The notes below the pieces were generated by a model. It made no database searches. It saw nothing but the letters and a program-made list of their open reading frames with translations, and was not told the origin of the DNA. Of a stretch of 47,643 nucleotides of DNA, positions 11,621 to 22,900 are shown one piece after another (positions within the stretch are counted from its first letter, which is position 1; every line of letters starts with the position of its first letter). Both the position numbers and the translations under genes were made by a program. Origin of the DNA: Klebsormidium nitens (lineage: Eukaryota > Streptophyta > Klebsormidiophyceae > Klebsormidiales > Klebsormidiaceae); assembly GCA_000708835.1 (NCBI GenBank), contig DF237068.1, positions 1 through 47,643 of the forward strand, in the 5' to 3' direction.

Positions 11621-11958
11621 CTCATAGGGCGGTCACATATGAGTTCTCGGGGAAGTGGTGAGTGTTCCCTGAGGGAGCGTATACTCCCCGAGAATCTACT
11701 TTGGTCATAATTTTTCTTAGGAACACATCGCGCGAAAATCTAAAGCTTCCAGGATTACACGGCGAGAGAGACTGTCCGAGTAGTGACCGCCAACCGTCCC
11801 TAAGTATTTTTACCGGCGTCCCTGAGGGGCGTCCCCCAGAATATCGAGTTGAAATTCTGGGGGACGAAATCACCGGTTTTCGGTCCCTGAGGGACAAAAT
11901 TTTCGTTCCCTGAGGGACGGTGCACCCCGAAAATGTTCATATGTGACCGGTCTATCAG
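11621..11958. mobile_element. candidate MITE with imperfect 22-bp TIRs
   Basis: GGTCACATATGA at 11631-11642 is matched by its exact reverse complement at 11937-11948. Similarity continues outward (CTCATAGGG against CTGATAGAC), giving about 22 bp with three mismatches. The interior carries four copies of a CCCTGAGGG motif (about 11671, 11820, 11886 and 11908) and inverted GGGG/CCCC blocks. There is no coding capacity and no clear target-site duplication, so the superfamily is unassigned. Confidence 0.55.
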
Positions 11959-12193
11959 CCCAGCCGGCCTGTACCAAGTCCTTTCATATCGTGTTCCTCC
12001 TAATTATATGTCTCTCTAAAACACTGATCACACGGAGACGATTTGGCGGACGCAGGAGGCCAGATGCGATCATTCAACGTCAGGGCAGCCTCAGCCTCGG
12101 AGATGCATACTATGTGGACCTTCCAACTTCGATCGAGAAACTTTCCAAGCCGGCACTCTTTCATAAGAATATGACGGTAAGGTGCGGCTCAGT

Positions 12194-12231
12194 GTAATCA
12201 TTATAATGATTACCCTGCTTATAAGCAGGGT
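12194..12231. repeat. two overlapping perfect 20-bp zero-spacer palindromes
   Basis: GTAATCATTATAATGATTAC (12194-12213) and ACCCTGCTTATAAGCAGGGT (12212-12231) are each exactly self-complementary with no loop, and share two bases. They lie between convergent genes and could fold as adjacent short cruciforms or form dyad protein sites. Confidence 0.9.
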
Positions 12232-13207
12232 CCGACGAAACGGTCCAAATTCCGATCAGCCCTTCCGAAGTTGATCAGCCCGTTCAACGGTTGGGACCAC
12301 ACCGTTCATTTGGAAAGCACACCAGCTACTATAGCTAGATCTGTTTCCTCGAGGAATGGCAAGAACTTGAAGCGTTCGATCGACATATACCGTGCAAATC
12401 CGACCCTCATTTACTGATTATCGTGACTTCCGCATCATGGTTACATTTGTCAGTTGCATATATAAAATGATTATGATCATGATTCGTGCACAATATGAGC
12501 AATTAGTATGTATGGTGCTCCAATGACATACGTACGTACGTCTTTACAAGACTCAAGCCTAGCTCACATACCACACTTTGAGTCAATCATTGTTTGAGCC
12601 CCGCGCGGCGGCATTGAAGAATTCATTGCAGGGCGGGCCGGTAGTCAATATAGTGTGATGACACTCTCGACGCTCGCACTGCAATCTCCCGGCAGGCTCG
12701 CAATCCAATCTTCTATATGTATGCCTAGCTGCGCGCGCGGGACGTCGATCGTTCCGACATGCATGCATTTTGAATCATGCTCAATCGGGCCAGTGCATAG
12801 ACGAAACTAGCATAGGCTTGCCAAGATCGCGTAGTGACCTAGCTTAGTAGGCAACCGTCCTTGGCCGGCATGTATACTGATCGAACAAGCAGCAGGAATC
12901 AAAAGGAATGTCAATATTAGCTTGCTCGATCACAATATTCAAATTATAGGTTATACTTTTGGCTGAGCATATTGAACTTTTCGTTCTGTACAGTTCATTG
13001 ACGATTGGGCGGATTGAAGATCAGATTTCCTGCAGGTTCAGAAGCGTACGGTCCTACGCATTCGAGTTTCGTAGCTATAACAAATATAATTAGCAGTCGG
13101 ACCCTGGTAGCTTCTTTCCAAAACGTCTCAAATCAGGTCGGGTCATACTTGTCGTATCATATGTGTGTGCGGCTTCATACGAAAGGCTGAAGGCTAGCTT
13201 GTACGCG

Positions 13208-15206
13208 TCACCTTTCGGTCAGATTACAACAGCCGGGCCTCGGTTGCTTCTCGGGCAGAAAAGCTATGGACACGGTGCCCAGCTTATACTCCTCGAACTC
13301 CATCCCCAGCGCTGTGTTGCGGATCTTCGCGAGTGACCCGTCCTTTATTCCAGCAACCAGGTTGCCAAACTGCCCAAGCGCGGCTTTGGCCGGGAGAAAG
13401 TCGTCAATATGCCCCGAGCACAAGATGACCGGGGGATCCCCCGGGGCGGCCGCCTCCTCTTCTTCAACCAATCGCATCAGCTTAGTCACCGAGCTTTGGT
13501 ACGCGTCCCAGCTGCGGCCGTCCAGGTGGATGAAGATCGGCGACCACTGGTAGAAGCTGTCACCGACGAAGAGTCACCGTTCTTTTGCATAGTAGAGCGC
13601 GATCTGGTCGGGGGTGTGCCCGGGGGTGAAGAGTACGCGGACGGAGTCGAGATCGCCGGGGCCTAGCCTGCGAGAAAACGCGAAATTTTTCGTGCATCTC
13701 CATTCTTTCTCACGATCAAGAACACGTTCGTTCTGAGGACGGGCGGGTGATGTTTCAGTTGCACCATTGGACGGGTACAGGTTGAGCATGTTGCGCTGCG
13801 CTGGCACGAAGAAATTTGATGAAAGGTCGTCGTGTTTAAAAAGGAAAGGTGCCCCCTTGGATGCACCAGAAGAACCCTTCAATACCTGAATCTGCTTTGC
13901 AGGGATTCTTCATTTACTTGCTTCTCTTCGATATGCTTGGTCCTATGATCAAAAAACAACAAGGAGCAAACCCAGAGCCCAGATCTAGTTGATTGCCTTC
14001 AACCATTCGGTCTTTCTTTCCCCCAAGAGTTCCCCAGATTGAAGACCATTGTGATATTCCTATCTCAACACGCCTCAACAAGTAAGCGCGATTGTGGCGA
14101 CAAGTAGAGAGTGTTCCATGAAACACGGCGAGGTTATTCAGTGACTTCAGTGGAATGCACTAAATATGCAAGTCATTAAGAGGGGACTGGATCAACAAAA
14201 GGACAATATTGCCACAACTTGGCTTGAACACGTAAAGTCTTTTGGCATTTCCCAATTGAGTTCAGAAAATGGGATTGTATTCAGGCAGCACTGCACCAAT
14301 CTGACCGGATAACAGGAAATGCTGGCAAACATGTACAGTAGAGCACCTACAAATAATACATCTTTCAGGCTCTAGGATGGAGAAGAAGCTGGAAAGCTGC
14401 CGTTCTTTGTATCACGCTTGTGAAAAGCAAAGCTTCAAGGTTGACTATCACGCAAGAAGCAACTGCATGGGTCAAAGTAGAGGAAACTCCCAGGAAGTGA
14501 AAGTCCAGTGACACGGCAGAACACGCTGAGATACCACTTGGGCGAAAGAAGCAAGAGAAGGAAACAAGGGACCAGAGAGCACATGTTATACCGCCTAGCG
14601 CACTCTGCACGTTCAGAGAAGGTTTGCATGCTTTTAATCAGCACTGTTTTACGTATTTCAGCTCCAAACTTAGAGCTGACCAGCGATCAAGCTGTATGGT
14701 AGCAGATTCTAAAACCTGTCAAAGGAAAGGGCTTGAAACGAAACGCTCATTGGTGCTCACCGGATAACCTCCCCATCTGCCAGCCACTTTGTGATTTTGA
14801 ACCCCTTGACTCGCTCCCCGAAGCTGAAGGGGTTGCTCCCCCAAGTTTCCGTCCATTGCTTATCCACCGCCCCGAACGCGAGCTCGGCACAGCACGCAGC
14901 CTTTCCCCCCGCGCCGCTGAACTGCCAATTGCAGCCAATGTGGTCAAAATGGCTGTGAGTGCAGACAATGTAAATCGGCAATTGCTGCGGGTTCAGCTCA
15001 GAACTGGTGACAAAGCTCAGAAGGTCGCCGGTTCCGCACCCCGTGTCTAGCAGGAGCAGCCTGTCCGCTCCTTCGAGGAGGTACATGAAGGGGTACTCTC
15101 CGTATGGATCATACTCCACGATCTTCCAAACCGTGGGGGAGAGGCGAGACCACACATACTTGGGGCGGGAAGCAGGTTTGTGCTCTTCTGGTGGCAGAGA
15201 AGCCAT
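13208..15206 (-). CDS. metallo-beta-lactamase-fold hydrolase (MBLAC2-like), two exons, with an in-frame TGA
   Basis: Exon 1 is 15206-14761 and exon 2 is 13667-13208, joined by a GT-AG intron of about 1.1 kb (phase CG|G), 302 codons including the final stop. THSHFDH at residues 83-89 is the metal-binding HxHxDH signature; FTPGHTPDQ gives His166 and LFVGDSF gives Asp185; a later SGHID gives the last histidine. These are the usual two-metal ligands of the fold. Similarity to MBLAC2-type thioesterases is only general, so the substrate is unknown. Codon 180 (13576-13574) is TGA in otherwise unbroken conserved sequence between His166 and Asp185; TGG would restore a smooth reading. This could be a pseudogene, a null allele or a base error. 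The ATG at 15206 gives a sensible N-terminus without a clear targeting signal. Confidence 0.82.
13429..13444. repeat. perfect 16-bp palindrome inside an MBL exon
   Basis: CCGGGGGATCCCCCGG is exactly self-complementary and lies in frame in exon 2 of the MBL gene, where the minus strand reads Pro-Gly-Asp-Pro-Pro. The core GGGGGATCCCCC recurs twice in the last exon of the CCD gene. Confidence 0.85.
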
Positions 15207-16987
15207 GCTCTGCTCTATTCAGAAATCAATGTTTGTGCAACACCCACCGCGAAGCCCGATCTTAATCTAGGAACCTGAGAACAGCGAGTCCCACTGCCAG
15301 CGCCGCCTAGAGCTACAGAACGTCATGCTAGCTGCTAGCATTTTGATCCTTTCAAAACTTGAAAGCTCAGAGCTCTCCAATCGGAATCGGGCCTAGCTTC
15401 AGCCTTCAGTGCTTTCTGCGGCGTATCTACGTTGGTACGTGTCAATATTGGTACGTGAAGCGGAAGCGCCCAGTTCAATGGCAGTTGGTGCCTGGTGAAT
15501 TGGTCGATTTACTGGTAAAAATTATTTTTTGGAACGAATTAATTTTGCGATTGATGCGAAGTTGATTCATGCGTAAACCCTGCGCGCCAACCCTGCACCC
15601 AGAGATCATTGATTGCGCCAATTGGGGTTGCGCCGGGTTTCCCGCCCAGAGCCCCTATTTCGCCAATCCTGCGCAATTCTCAAAAGATCCTGCTTATATG
15701 CACATAAGATAGCAGTTTTGAGACCAAAGTTGGTCAGAATCAGACCGAGAGCAGTCGATATTGCGGTTTTGACTCGGTGAATTGACTTCGGAGTTTTTGC
15801 ATATTGCGTTCCAATGATTTGTATAAGGAAAATTTTAGTTTTCTGCATAAGCGGCAAGCATTGTACCGGTATTTCGCCAATTTCGCCGGATTGCGCCAAT
15901 TGGTGCATTTTGAATTAGGGTTAGTGCATAGCGGGTTTGCATTTCGCCACGATCTCTGCCTGCACCGGGATCATGATAGGCCCGCGCCGCGGGCGCGCGG
16001 CGGACCGCCGGGAGGATTTGCGCAGCGCGGCCGGCTGAGTTAGGATCGGTGATATGGACCTGGCCAGTGTGCATGCATGCCCGCTGACCTGGCATCCTCG
16101 AACGGTTTTGTTGCTGAGCTGGACCGACGATGTTCGATTTGAGGAGGACCTGACGTCGAAGAAAGGCTCGCCGTGTTGGCCCCCACAGCTTTCGATGGAG
16201 GTTTCGACGACTCAAGCCGTCGAGTCACGCAACCCGATGTATCATGTGGCTAGCCAGTATCTGGAGAGCTGACGCTCCGCGAAGCCAGCACATGTGCGGA
16301 TGGGGCCAATGTCGTCCTTCCGAACAATGGCGGATCACTGCTCAGCCTTCTTCTACGGCTGGCTAGAGGGGCTGGAAGGGTGATGCACTTTGCAGTGAAG
16401 GGTGTGAGGGATGCTGTGAAAGGTGCTGAGCTCAGAACATTCGGCTAATCACCATAGCTTCAATGGAACTTTTGAACCAATGGTGTTGAGCTCATGATTC
16501 TTAGATACAATTTCCAGTCTTTCTAAATGACAAGCTGACACTGATTCACAACCAACAAGACTTTCAGCTTTCATCATTCTTTGCATCAGCGGCTGGCATT
16601 GGAAATCGGTCTGAGCAGTTTGATCCAGTAGCAGGAATTGGTCCATGGTGGCATGACCTTGTACACTAGAATAGCCTCATTCTGCAGCTGGCAGCAATGA
16701 GCTAGAGCATAGCAGCCTCTGATATTAAGCCCTCAGTCAATTGTCTATGGAGGGAGGTTTGGGAGTCAGGAATTGAACAAGATTTGAGGGCAACTCCTAC
16801 GTCCCACGAGATGGTCAAAAGTTTTTTGATAGCCTTCACATAGAGCTCATTACATTTTTGTACAAAAATTGTATCCCTCCCATTGCAAGCTGATTTGTAC
16901 ATCTTTCGATTTTTTGCAAAGGCACGCGGCACGCATATAATTCAAAGACATTTTTCGAGCGATTGAACAACCTAACACACAGTCAAG
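15207..16987. other. divergent promoter region between MBL and CCD genes
   Basis: No exon is seen. Between about 15608 and 15905 variants of GCGCCAATT, TTTCGCCAAT and CGCCGG recur in both orientations, suggesting an old repeat whose ends I cannot define. A short CpG-rich patch lies at about 15978-16035. Promoters of both genes should lie in this 1.8 kb. Confidence 0.5.
16936..16942 (+). promoter_or_regulatory. possible TATA box of the CCD gene
   Basis: TATAATT lies 52 bp before the ATG at 16988. Initiation about 30 bp downstream would leave a 5' UTR of only about 20 bases. It is plausible by position, but a TATA-like hexamer is common by chance. Confidence 0.3.
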
Positions 16988-19900
16988 ATGGCAGCTGTCA
17001 CATCAAAGAACCTCGCAACCTGCAAGCTATGTGGCAGTACAGTGCACTCCTACTCCCGCCCACCACCGCATCAGTCAGCTTCTTTCTTAGCACGCTCCTT
17101 CCACGCCGTTCCTCTTCGCAAGTCAAAACCAGCGGTAGCGTCAATATCAGTGGGCCGGGCCTCAGTGTTCAGTTGTGACACCGGAAAGTCTTCCAGGGCT
17201 CAAATATCTGGACAGAGGGAGCTTTGGGAAGAGGGGTTCCTCCGGGGAAGGGCAATGAGAGATCAGCAGGGGTTGGAGGGGCGGAGTTTTTCCAGGGGGA
17301 GGGGCTCCAAGAGTGGCCCAAGGGCATTTGCAAAGAGGGAAGGGAACGTCTCTGAAGAGGTGAGGAAATGGCGCATGGTGCAGCACCAGTTGCTCCTTGT
17401 TAAGGGACACTCTTTCCAAAGCCGCAGGATCAAGATTTGCCAAGCTGCTCTGGGCCGGATGTTGTGCAGATAGGATTATCCTATTTGAGCTGAGCATCTT
17501 GAAATATTGAAAATCCTGGAGAGTCCATCTTGCTGAACCACCAAGAAGCCTTCTGCAGTTGCAAGGGATGTTATGGTCCTTCGCCATTCTCCCACGGAGG
17601 TTTCTTGAAGTGTCTCATTTGAGGAGCTGCTTTTGAGTTGCCTATCTTGCAATGGCCTTCTGACTCACACAGCAAATGTTGGCTGTTACAGGATGGGGAT
17701 ATTGACTGGTTACAAAGTCTTTGAGAAGGACAACATTAAACTCCTTTCCAACATTTGTGAGAGAGATTGACTGCTCTGACATGGATATCCTGTGTCGAAG
17801 TCAGGGGAGGGGATATTTTCTCGAGATGAAACAGCGTTCACGTGCATGCACTGCTAACAATCTAAACATAATATTGCAGAGAAAGTTTCTGTGTGACAAT
17901 TCACAATCAGAAGCTTAGCTTAAGACGACTATTTTTTCTTTTCTTTTTCTGAAAGGCATGTGGGGAAGCATCAAACATGCCCAGCTTCAAAATTGTTCTA
18001 AACCTGACGCCGTATACCCCTTGCTTTGCACCAGGCGAGAAAAGAGGCGCTGCCAAGAGTGTGGCGCGCCGACAATGAGTGGCTGGCTAAGCACGGCATC
18101 CCCACCATTGAGATTGACGAACCTGGGGGCATCCCTCGTTTACACCTCAACTCCAAGCTGGAGATGCCCCTGGTGAAATTGCCCCCCAGTCTAGAGTGGC
18201 TAGACCTCTACGGCGAGTCTCAGATTAACCTCCGGAAAAAGCTGGCGGTTAGCCTTGACCCGTTTGGGGAGCCGCAGGTCAAGCTGAGGGAAAGGCTGGC
18301 CGAGAGCCTTGACCCGTTTGGAGAACCGCAGGTTAAGCTGCGGGAGAAGCTGAAGGTGAACCTTGACCCGTTCGGGGAACCGCAGGTTAAGCTCCGAGAG
18401 AAGATTGCGGTTAACCTCGACCCGTTTGGAGAACCCCAGGTTAAGCTCAGAGAACAGCTGGCGGCAACGCTGAAGCCCCCTCTTTCGAAACCTCCGGGGG
18501 GGCACAAACCCCTCATCTTTAACCCCCCTGGCACGGTGGAAATCCCCAAGGAGCCAGCGGAGGTTAAGAAGGGGCAGAAGCGGAACCCGTTTTTGGAGGG
18601 GAACTTTGCCCCGGTGGAAGAGGAGTGCCCGGACGAGATTCCGTGCCACGTCATTGGAAACCTGCCAGGGGACCTAAGGGGGCAATTCCTGCGCAATGGG
18701 CCGAACCCGCGGTTCCCACAGGATGCAGGCGCGTACCACTGGTTTGACGGTCAGTCATTTCTAAAGGGTTTGTTTACTTCACCAGGGTGCTTCTTCTTGG
18801 GACTGACATGTAGACTGGCGCTGAAACTTCTTGGACGAAGTCGAAGTTTTCGAGCCTATCTAAAGCTAATATTAACAATTCTACACTCATCTTTTAAAAA
18901 CTTGAAATACGGAAGCCGAGTCACAGGCGAATGACAGGGTTGGCCCAAACATTTAGGGACACTGCTGGTGTTTTGTAGGTTCTGGTGGGTCTTCGGTTCG
19001 CTCAGATAAGCTGGGAGAAGGCATCACGTTCCTCTTTGTTCACGCGTTGAAGTGGATCGCTCGCTCTAGCTGCCCAATCAGGCGCGTGCTCAGGGCTTTC
19101 TGACCACCCGAGGCACCCCCACTTTGTCGCTCATTTTGCGAGAGTGGCTGGGTTCAGAAGTTGCAATTATCATGGTAATCGATGCCTCCTATCTCTTGCT
19201 GCTCGAAAGGGTCTCATGCACGAGCAGTTCAAGAGTCACTGCCGCACTCAGACAGGAACGTCATCATGACGATTCCGTTCCGTCCCTGCAGGCGACGGAA
19301 TGGTGCACAGCCTCAAGTTCCAGGGCCTGGACCGTCCGCCAGTGTACTCGTCCAAGTACATCCGGACGGCCGGGTTCAAAGAGGAGTCGCGACAGGGGCA
19401 GGGGAAGTTCTGGCCGGGAGTCAAGATGCAACCGGTGAGCAGAAAACATTTTATTCGCCCCTCTCTGGTTGCTTCAGTTGAAGATGATGCGATTTTTATA
19501 TATCCAGAATTGTTCGGACGTCCGGCTTCAAAGAGGAGTCGCGGCTCGGGCGGGGAAACTGTCGGCCGGGAGCCAAGATGGAACCGGTAAGCACTGCCCA
19601 CCTTTTTTCCCTTCTCCAGTTTGGTCGTTTCTGAAAATGGCGCTCTGGACAAGTATTTACGAACGTCTGGCTTCAAAGAGGAGTCGCGGCTGGGGCGGGG
19701 AAGATTCTGGCCGGGACTTTAGATGTTTGGGTTCTCCTCTCCGACCTGCAAAAAGCAAGCCACTGATGCTTGAAGTTGGGCAGTTTTGGCCGGGGCTCAA
19801 AAAGAAGCTGGTAGGCACTCGTCATCATTCTCCCCTTTTCATTCTTATCCTCACCGTATATACCTTCTGAGGACCGCAGGTTGGTTGTTGTTCCGTACCT

Positions 19901-22900
19901 TCTGTGTGGCAATTCACAGATTGTATGCGTTGAATATCAAACGCAGACCAGCTTGCCCCTTCTACTTTGACATCACACGCAGAGTTTACGGCTTGGTAAT
20001 GATTACAGCCAGCTGGGAGCGACTGCTTCCTCAGCTTGGTCCTTCAATTTCGTATGACGCCCCTACTTCGTGAAACTCTGGTGCTCTAACGTCGGTGCTT
20101 TCTGACGGCGTCTCTAAATGATACATTTGACAGCAGACGAGCCCAGTAGTGGGGCAGATTGCGCAGCCCGATTACTTTGCGGCTTGCATGAGTCAGCGTT
20201 TTCCGTTGCTCAAGGCATCACCAACCATAGTCTGTGCCTGGTGCATTTCAGAATGCACAGGAGTACGTGGCAACGAGGGCATCTCGCTTGGCAGTCGTAC
20301 AAACGACTCGTGCTTTTTAAAAATGTGGGACTGAGGGCTGTTCTCTAGCGCTGAGTGACTGAGGGCTGTTCTTTAACGCTGAGTCGGTCCTTCTCGTAAT
20401 CAGGGGGCAAATCTCGAAACTTTCTTGAGCACGACGCGTCATAAAGGGTGCCGGTCAATATTCCTTATGCCGGATGTACTCGCTTCTCTGACGTTCGAGC
20501 GGACGATTCTCCTCATAGAGAAGATTGGCACGTTCCTTCTCATGTTTGAGAAGCTATTACTCGCCAACGGCAGGTTATGCGCAATCTCAGCCAGCGTTTC
20601 TTGTCCCAAAAGAACAGTTTTTCTGCCTCGGTGATGGGAACGGGCCGATTTGCTTACTCAAGATGCTAGCTGCTCATCGGTCTTTCACAAAACTCAAGAC
20701 GAATCTTCAGCACCTGTTTTCCTTGCTGGCTACCCTTTCGAAAAGCCAGCCGCATGTTCTCACTCGGGCAAGGACGAGATTGACGGTGAGTCGCTGTCAG
20801 TCATACGTCCAGACTACTCCGACGCCCATATCCTGTTTCGGACTTAGTATCTTTGAACCAGAGGTTTCAGACTGTGTGGAAGAGGAAGAGAGCTATCAAT
20901 CAATTGCCAATAAAAAACGACGCTTTTTTCAGTCGTCTTATTCCTAGCGAGTTTTTTGCCGCCTTTTGCTGGAGTTTACCTCAGGTGCTGTCCACCACAG
21001 ATTTTGAATCGTCAATACCGAACGGTTCTGGAAGCTATCATGCGGTCAACCAAACCCGTCAGGCTGGGCGAAGACGAACGCAATCTGGCTCCAGTACCTG
21101 CAGCCAGGAAGTCTTCTTCATCCGGATGCCCAGTTGCCTTTTTTCTTTTGTTTTTTAAACAACTTACTATTCAAAGACTGAGAACTGAGCTAAAGCTGAA
21201 TGGTTTCGTCATCGCAAAATGATTGGGGTCTGAATGCGACACTGTGGTGAGCCTTTGGGGACTTCGATCCTGTCGTCTTCGGCCCATCCAACTAAACGTC
21301 GTTCGCAAGCGAATCTCAGAACGAAGCGAATCTCAGAACGTACTTGGCGTTTGAAACCTTTCCGGCAAGGGTTGCAAATGATGCGGGGAATCTCGGAGCC
21401 ACCAACTTCGAAAGGTAGTATTCTCCATTCGCTGACGCCGTTTCCATACCGCGCTGTCCTCGCTTATCTGTTTGGCGTAAGTTCGCCAGGTCCGTTACAG
21501 ACGTGTTTCAAGGATCTAGAATGAATCAACTGGGCCATGTTCCCTTCCGTGCTCGTGTTTTTTTGCGCTCACCTTTGCCTTGTCATCGCCCCTGCCTGTG
21601 GGACACGCTTTCCGGTGAGCGAAAGCATCACTGTAAGTGATTTGCGAAGAGAGGCTTCTAGTTGCTTGTGGTTCTGTACTTAATAATATCTGTGGAGATA
21701 ATATCTGTAAGATCGTAGAAAGCAGTGAAAGGTCATGTCAGAACGCAAACTGTAGAGCCACAAACCGAGCAATGGTATCGAGGAAAATACGCAAGAAGGC
21801 AGACCTGCTATGCTTTGCCTTCAGCCTGCTGTTTTGCGTTCCGCCGATTGATCCAGAGTCCTGTCTTCTTGCCACTAATCATTGAGCAGATACGTAGAAT
21901 AGGATTGGGACTTTATCCTCACGAATCGGACATCCGCTTGATATGCAGTGGATGTTCCACAGGGGAACAAATACGCATCTTTGAGTGTGGCTACAAGCAT
22001 ATTCTGGGGCAACGATGGGGCTCCAGTTGGAATTGAGCTCTTCCATTTGGCCGCGTGTGCTAAGAATATCTGATGCCCCTTGAGTTTTTTCATTCGGCTC
22101 CGAACGTGGTGTTGCGCATGCTTAATCTCAAGAGGTTTTTGAAATTACATGCCTCCTCTCACTGTCGGGAATCGCGGGTTGTGAGAACGCCTGTCAAAAC
22201 AGCGAACACATCTTTTCCTGTCGAGCCTATATGGGTTGGTTCAGTCCAGTGGATTCTGTCAGCCCTGCCTAGGATAGGGCAGCGCGGAATAGACAATTCG
22301 ATATTTGATCAAAGCAGAAGGCGAAGCGGGCTCGGACGAACCCGCACTGACTCATGAAAGTCAACTCTCACCATCTCTGCAAAATTGATGCCCGTTTGCC
22401 CTCTACCCTTGTGTCCACATGTTTTCGTTTCAAACGTTGAACGGTGATCGTTTTCAAACCTTTCGGCGCGTTCTTCCTGATAGAGGACGTCAGAAGTTTC
22501 TCAGCGAGCGCTCAACCCACCAATTCCCAGCAGAGCCCAGACTCTACTGTATTGAGTGGAAGGGGGAAAAGGGTTGCGGGATTAAACGTTCACCTGGTCT
22601 TCCACTCTCGCTCCGGGAAGAAGAATGCAGCATAACACCCAAGCTGGATCTTTCATAGGCAGTCAGCATGCGGTTTTGATGTTTGTAGGTATCTGGAGCT
22701 CATTTTACGTACCTCTACGTTTTGCCTCGTTGGCGGTGGAACCCTACCTCGTTTGTTGGAGTGTCTGCATTCTTCCAACCTCTCTCGGCTGCGTTTTCAT
22801 TTCAGCAGAGTGGTTCTTGTGAGTGGATGCTGATCGTCTGCCTTACTGGATTTACTGCCGTTCTCAAATTTTGCTTAACATGGCCCTAGTTGTATCATTC

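Larger units (their letters stand above)
11079..13207. other. intergenic region between convergent permease and MBL genes
   Basis: No exon is seen. It holds a TIR-bounded element (11621-11958) and two overlapping perfect palindromes (12194-12231), plus a TACGTACGTACGT run near 12530. Both genes end here, so the stretch contains their 3' UTRs; no clear AATAAA signal was identified. Confidence 0.6.

Noticed and set aside
18200-18696. Two long minus-strand reading frames of about 150 codons
   Set aside because: They are antisense shadows of the 54-bp coding repeats in CCD exon 2; a repeat with a multiple-of-three period keeps several frames open.
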